Positions 62,679 through 64,000 of a stretch of DNA of 64,000 bases are shown here, piece after piece. A program made the position numbers and the translations under genes. This DNA comes from an uncultured bacterium (lineage in GTDB: Bacteria > Muiribacteriota > Ozemobacteria > Ozemobacterales > Ozemobacteraceae), in contig ONIU01000002.1 in the NCBI GenBank assembly GCA_900317935.1, positions 1 to 64,000 of the forward strand. Direction: 5' to 3'. The first letter of the stretch is position 1. Every line of letters begins with the position of its first letter. The notes beneath the pieces were generated by a model, which searched no databases, had not been told where the DNA came from, and saw only the letters and a program-made list of their open reading frames with translations.

Positions 62679-62955
62679 AAATTACGACACCTTCATTATC
62701 CAACTCAAGCTGAAGTTCTTCTGAAATCCCTTTATCTAATTCTATTATATCAAAAGCCAAAAGACTGTGAATATTTTCCATAACCTGCCAATAGAAATTC
62801 TCAAAATTTCCACCGCTTACAGCTATATCAATATCACTTCTCTCGGTATTTGTTCCTCTTGCTCTAGAACCAAAAAGAATAATCTTTGAAATATTATTTT
62901 CTTTCGCAAATCTACATAAATCTTTTAAAACTCTTTTTGGAATATTACAACTCAT
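62665..62955 (-). CDS. MNT-type nucleotidyltransferase (HI0073-type, 96 aa)
   Basis: A minimal nucleotidyltransferase: ILFGSRARGTNTERSDIDIA shows the GSxAR and D-x-D metal-binding signature (Asp pair in SDIDIA). The ATG at 62955 is preferred to a GTG at 62973 because family members start shortly before the IPKRVLKDL helix; no clear Shine-Dalgarno supports either. Its 3' end overlaps the HEPN-like partner, so the two form one unit. It starts 31 bases after the prfC stop, so read-through from prfC is possible. Confidence 0.85.
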   Translation of the reverse strand: MSCNIPKRVLKDLCRFAKENNISKIILFGSRARGTNTERSDIDIAVSGGNFENFYWQVMENIHSLLAFDIIELDKGISEELQLELDNEGVVIYEKI

Positions 62956-62985
62956 ACAAATGACACTTACCACGCCAAGCTTAGC

Positions 62986-64000
62986 TCAGTCATGCTCTCT
63001 AGTTTCAAAGAACTGGATTTCAGGCCATTCTTTCATCACATAGTTCAAACGCCACTTATCAGGGCACATGAAAGTAAGAGCATCAGCAGTATCAAGAGAC
63101 AAGCTGGTTTTATAACGTTTCTTGAATTCTTCAAGTTTACGTTCATTGTCGCTGGTTATCCAGCGGGCTATGCCATAATCTACCGGTTCATAAATGGCGT
63201 GAACAAAATATTCTGCTTCTAATCTTGATATAACAACATCAAACTGCAAAACACCTACGGCACCGATTATATAATCGTTGCCAAACAATGGTCTGAATAC
63301 CTGAATAGCGCCTTCTTCGGAAAGCTGCAACAGACCTTTTTGAAGCTGTTTCGCTTTTAACGGGTCTTTTAAAATGACTCGCTTGAAAATTTCAGGAGCA
63401 AAACTCGGTATTCCCGTAAATTTCAGAGGTTCCTTTGTTGTAAAAGTATCGCCGATTCTGATTGTTCCATGATTATGAACACCTATAATATCGCCAGGAT
63501 ATGCTTCTTCAACATTCTGTCGGTCTTGAGCCATAAAGATAGTTGCATTTGCGATAGTTATTTCTTTGCCGATTCTATGGTGCATAACCTTCATACCTCT
63601 GGTAAACTTGCCTGAGCAGATTCTTACAAAGGCTATTCTATCGCGGTGGGCAGGATCCATATTTGCCTGAATCTTGAAAGCAAAGCCAGAAAAATCTTTT
63701 TCATAAGGTGAAACTTCTCTAGTTTCTGTTGGACGAGGTTGTGGGCTTGGGGAGAGTTCGCAGAAAGCATCCAAAACTTCCTGAACACCGAAGTTGTTTA
63801 AAGCACTTCCAAAGAAAACAGGAGTCTGATTTCCCTTCAAATACTGTTCGTGATCAAAGGGAGAAGCAGCACCTTCCAGAAGTTCTATATCGTCACGCAA
63901 ATCTTTAGCTTGATAACCTAGCAATTCATCTAATTTTGGGTCATTCAAGTCACTGATAGTAATAGTGTCTTGAGGCCTTCTAGCTTCACCAGCTCTGAAA
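62986..64000 (-). CDS. prfC: Peptide chain release factor 3, C-terminal part (runs off window)
   Basis: The frame is open to the right edge (338 codons), so the start is outside. The visible part begins after the G domain and matches RF3: [26 protein letters not shown], then domain 2 with [39 protein letters not shown] and [14 protein letters not shown], and domain 3 with [14 protein letters not shown] and [11 protein letters not shown], ending [10 protein letters not shown]3 is a GTPase that recycles RF1/RF2 from the ribosome after termination. All visible domains are intact. Confidence 0.95.
   Translation of the reverse strand, partial: FRAGEARRPQDTITISDLNDPKLDELLGYQAKDLRDDIELLEGAASPFDHEQYLKGNQTPVFFGSALNNFGVQEVLDAFCELSPSPQPRPTETREVSPYEKDFSGFAFKIQANMDPAHRDRIAFVRICSGKFTRGMKVMHHRIGKEITIANATIFMAQDRQNVEEAYPGDIIGVHNHGTIRIGDTFTTKEPLKFTGIPSFAPEIFKRVILKDPLKAKQLQKGLLQLSEEGAIQVFRPLFGNDYIIGAVGVLQFDVVISRLEAEYFVHAIYEPVDYGIARWITSDNERKLEEFKKRYKTSLSLDTADALTFMCPDKWRLNYVMKEWPEIQFFETREHD

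Overview
The window comes from an AT-rich, diderm-looking bacterium: several proteins have cleavable signal peptides, there is a TAXI-type periplasmic binding protein, and membrane sensors carry periplasmic domains. I cannot assign a phylum from sequence alone. The density of small palindromic repeats and the very large sensor proteins suggest an uncultivated lineage. Nearly all protein genes are on the minus strand.

Layout. Positions 1-3775 hold a partial nucleotidyltransferase, two secreted proteins of unknown function and a field of palindromic repeats and short inverted-repeat elements. Positions 3776-5857 (+) encode a membrane protein joining a Tim44-like domain, two zinc ribbons and a TerB-like domain. 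Positions 6010-6763 (+) hold eight tRNA genes behind one strong promoter. From 51003 down to 6822 the minus strand carries a close-packed run of genes: a zinc-ribbon membrane protein, six giant paralogous membrane cyclases (1964-2167 residues each), a HAMP-GAF-degenerate GGDEF sensor, a TAXI binding protein and a heterodimeric ABC exporter. Positions 51226-64000 hold housekeeping and accessory genes: an M18 aminopeptidase, a hybrid histidine kinase, an ATP-grasp/esterase pair, an alpha/beta hydrolase, an Rpn-like nuclease, a nucleotidyltransferase/HEPN pair and the 3' part of prfC.

Main discovery candidate. Each of the six giant proteins is an internal duplication: TM - periplasmic domain - two TMs - periplasmic domain - TM - HAMP - class III cyclase domain, then the same again. 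In all six, the first cyclase domain keeps both metal-binding Asp residues but has Lys in place of the transition-state Asn and Arg. The second domain has lost the metal Asp pair (Thr/Ser/Gly and Glu) but keeps the substrate Lys and Thr and the transition-state Asn and Arg. The halves are therefore complementary and should form one active site and one dead site at an intramolecular C1/C2 interface, the logic of animal transmembrane adenylyl cyclases, here apparently reached independently in a bacterium and expanded sixfold in tandem. Lys/Thr at the base-recognition positions predicts ATP as substrate and cAMP as product (inference).

How the genes may work together. A promoter with a perfect palindrome over its predicted start site precedes the first gene of the cluster. 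Spacings of 2-29 bases or overlaps, mostly without Shine-Dalgarno sequences, suggest one coupled transcript of at least 37 kb for the cyclases. The sensor/TAXI pair and the ABC exporter follow in the same direction, possibly with their own promoter near 13720-13745. What the periplasmic domains sense is not readable from the sequence.
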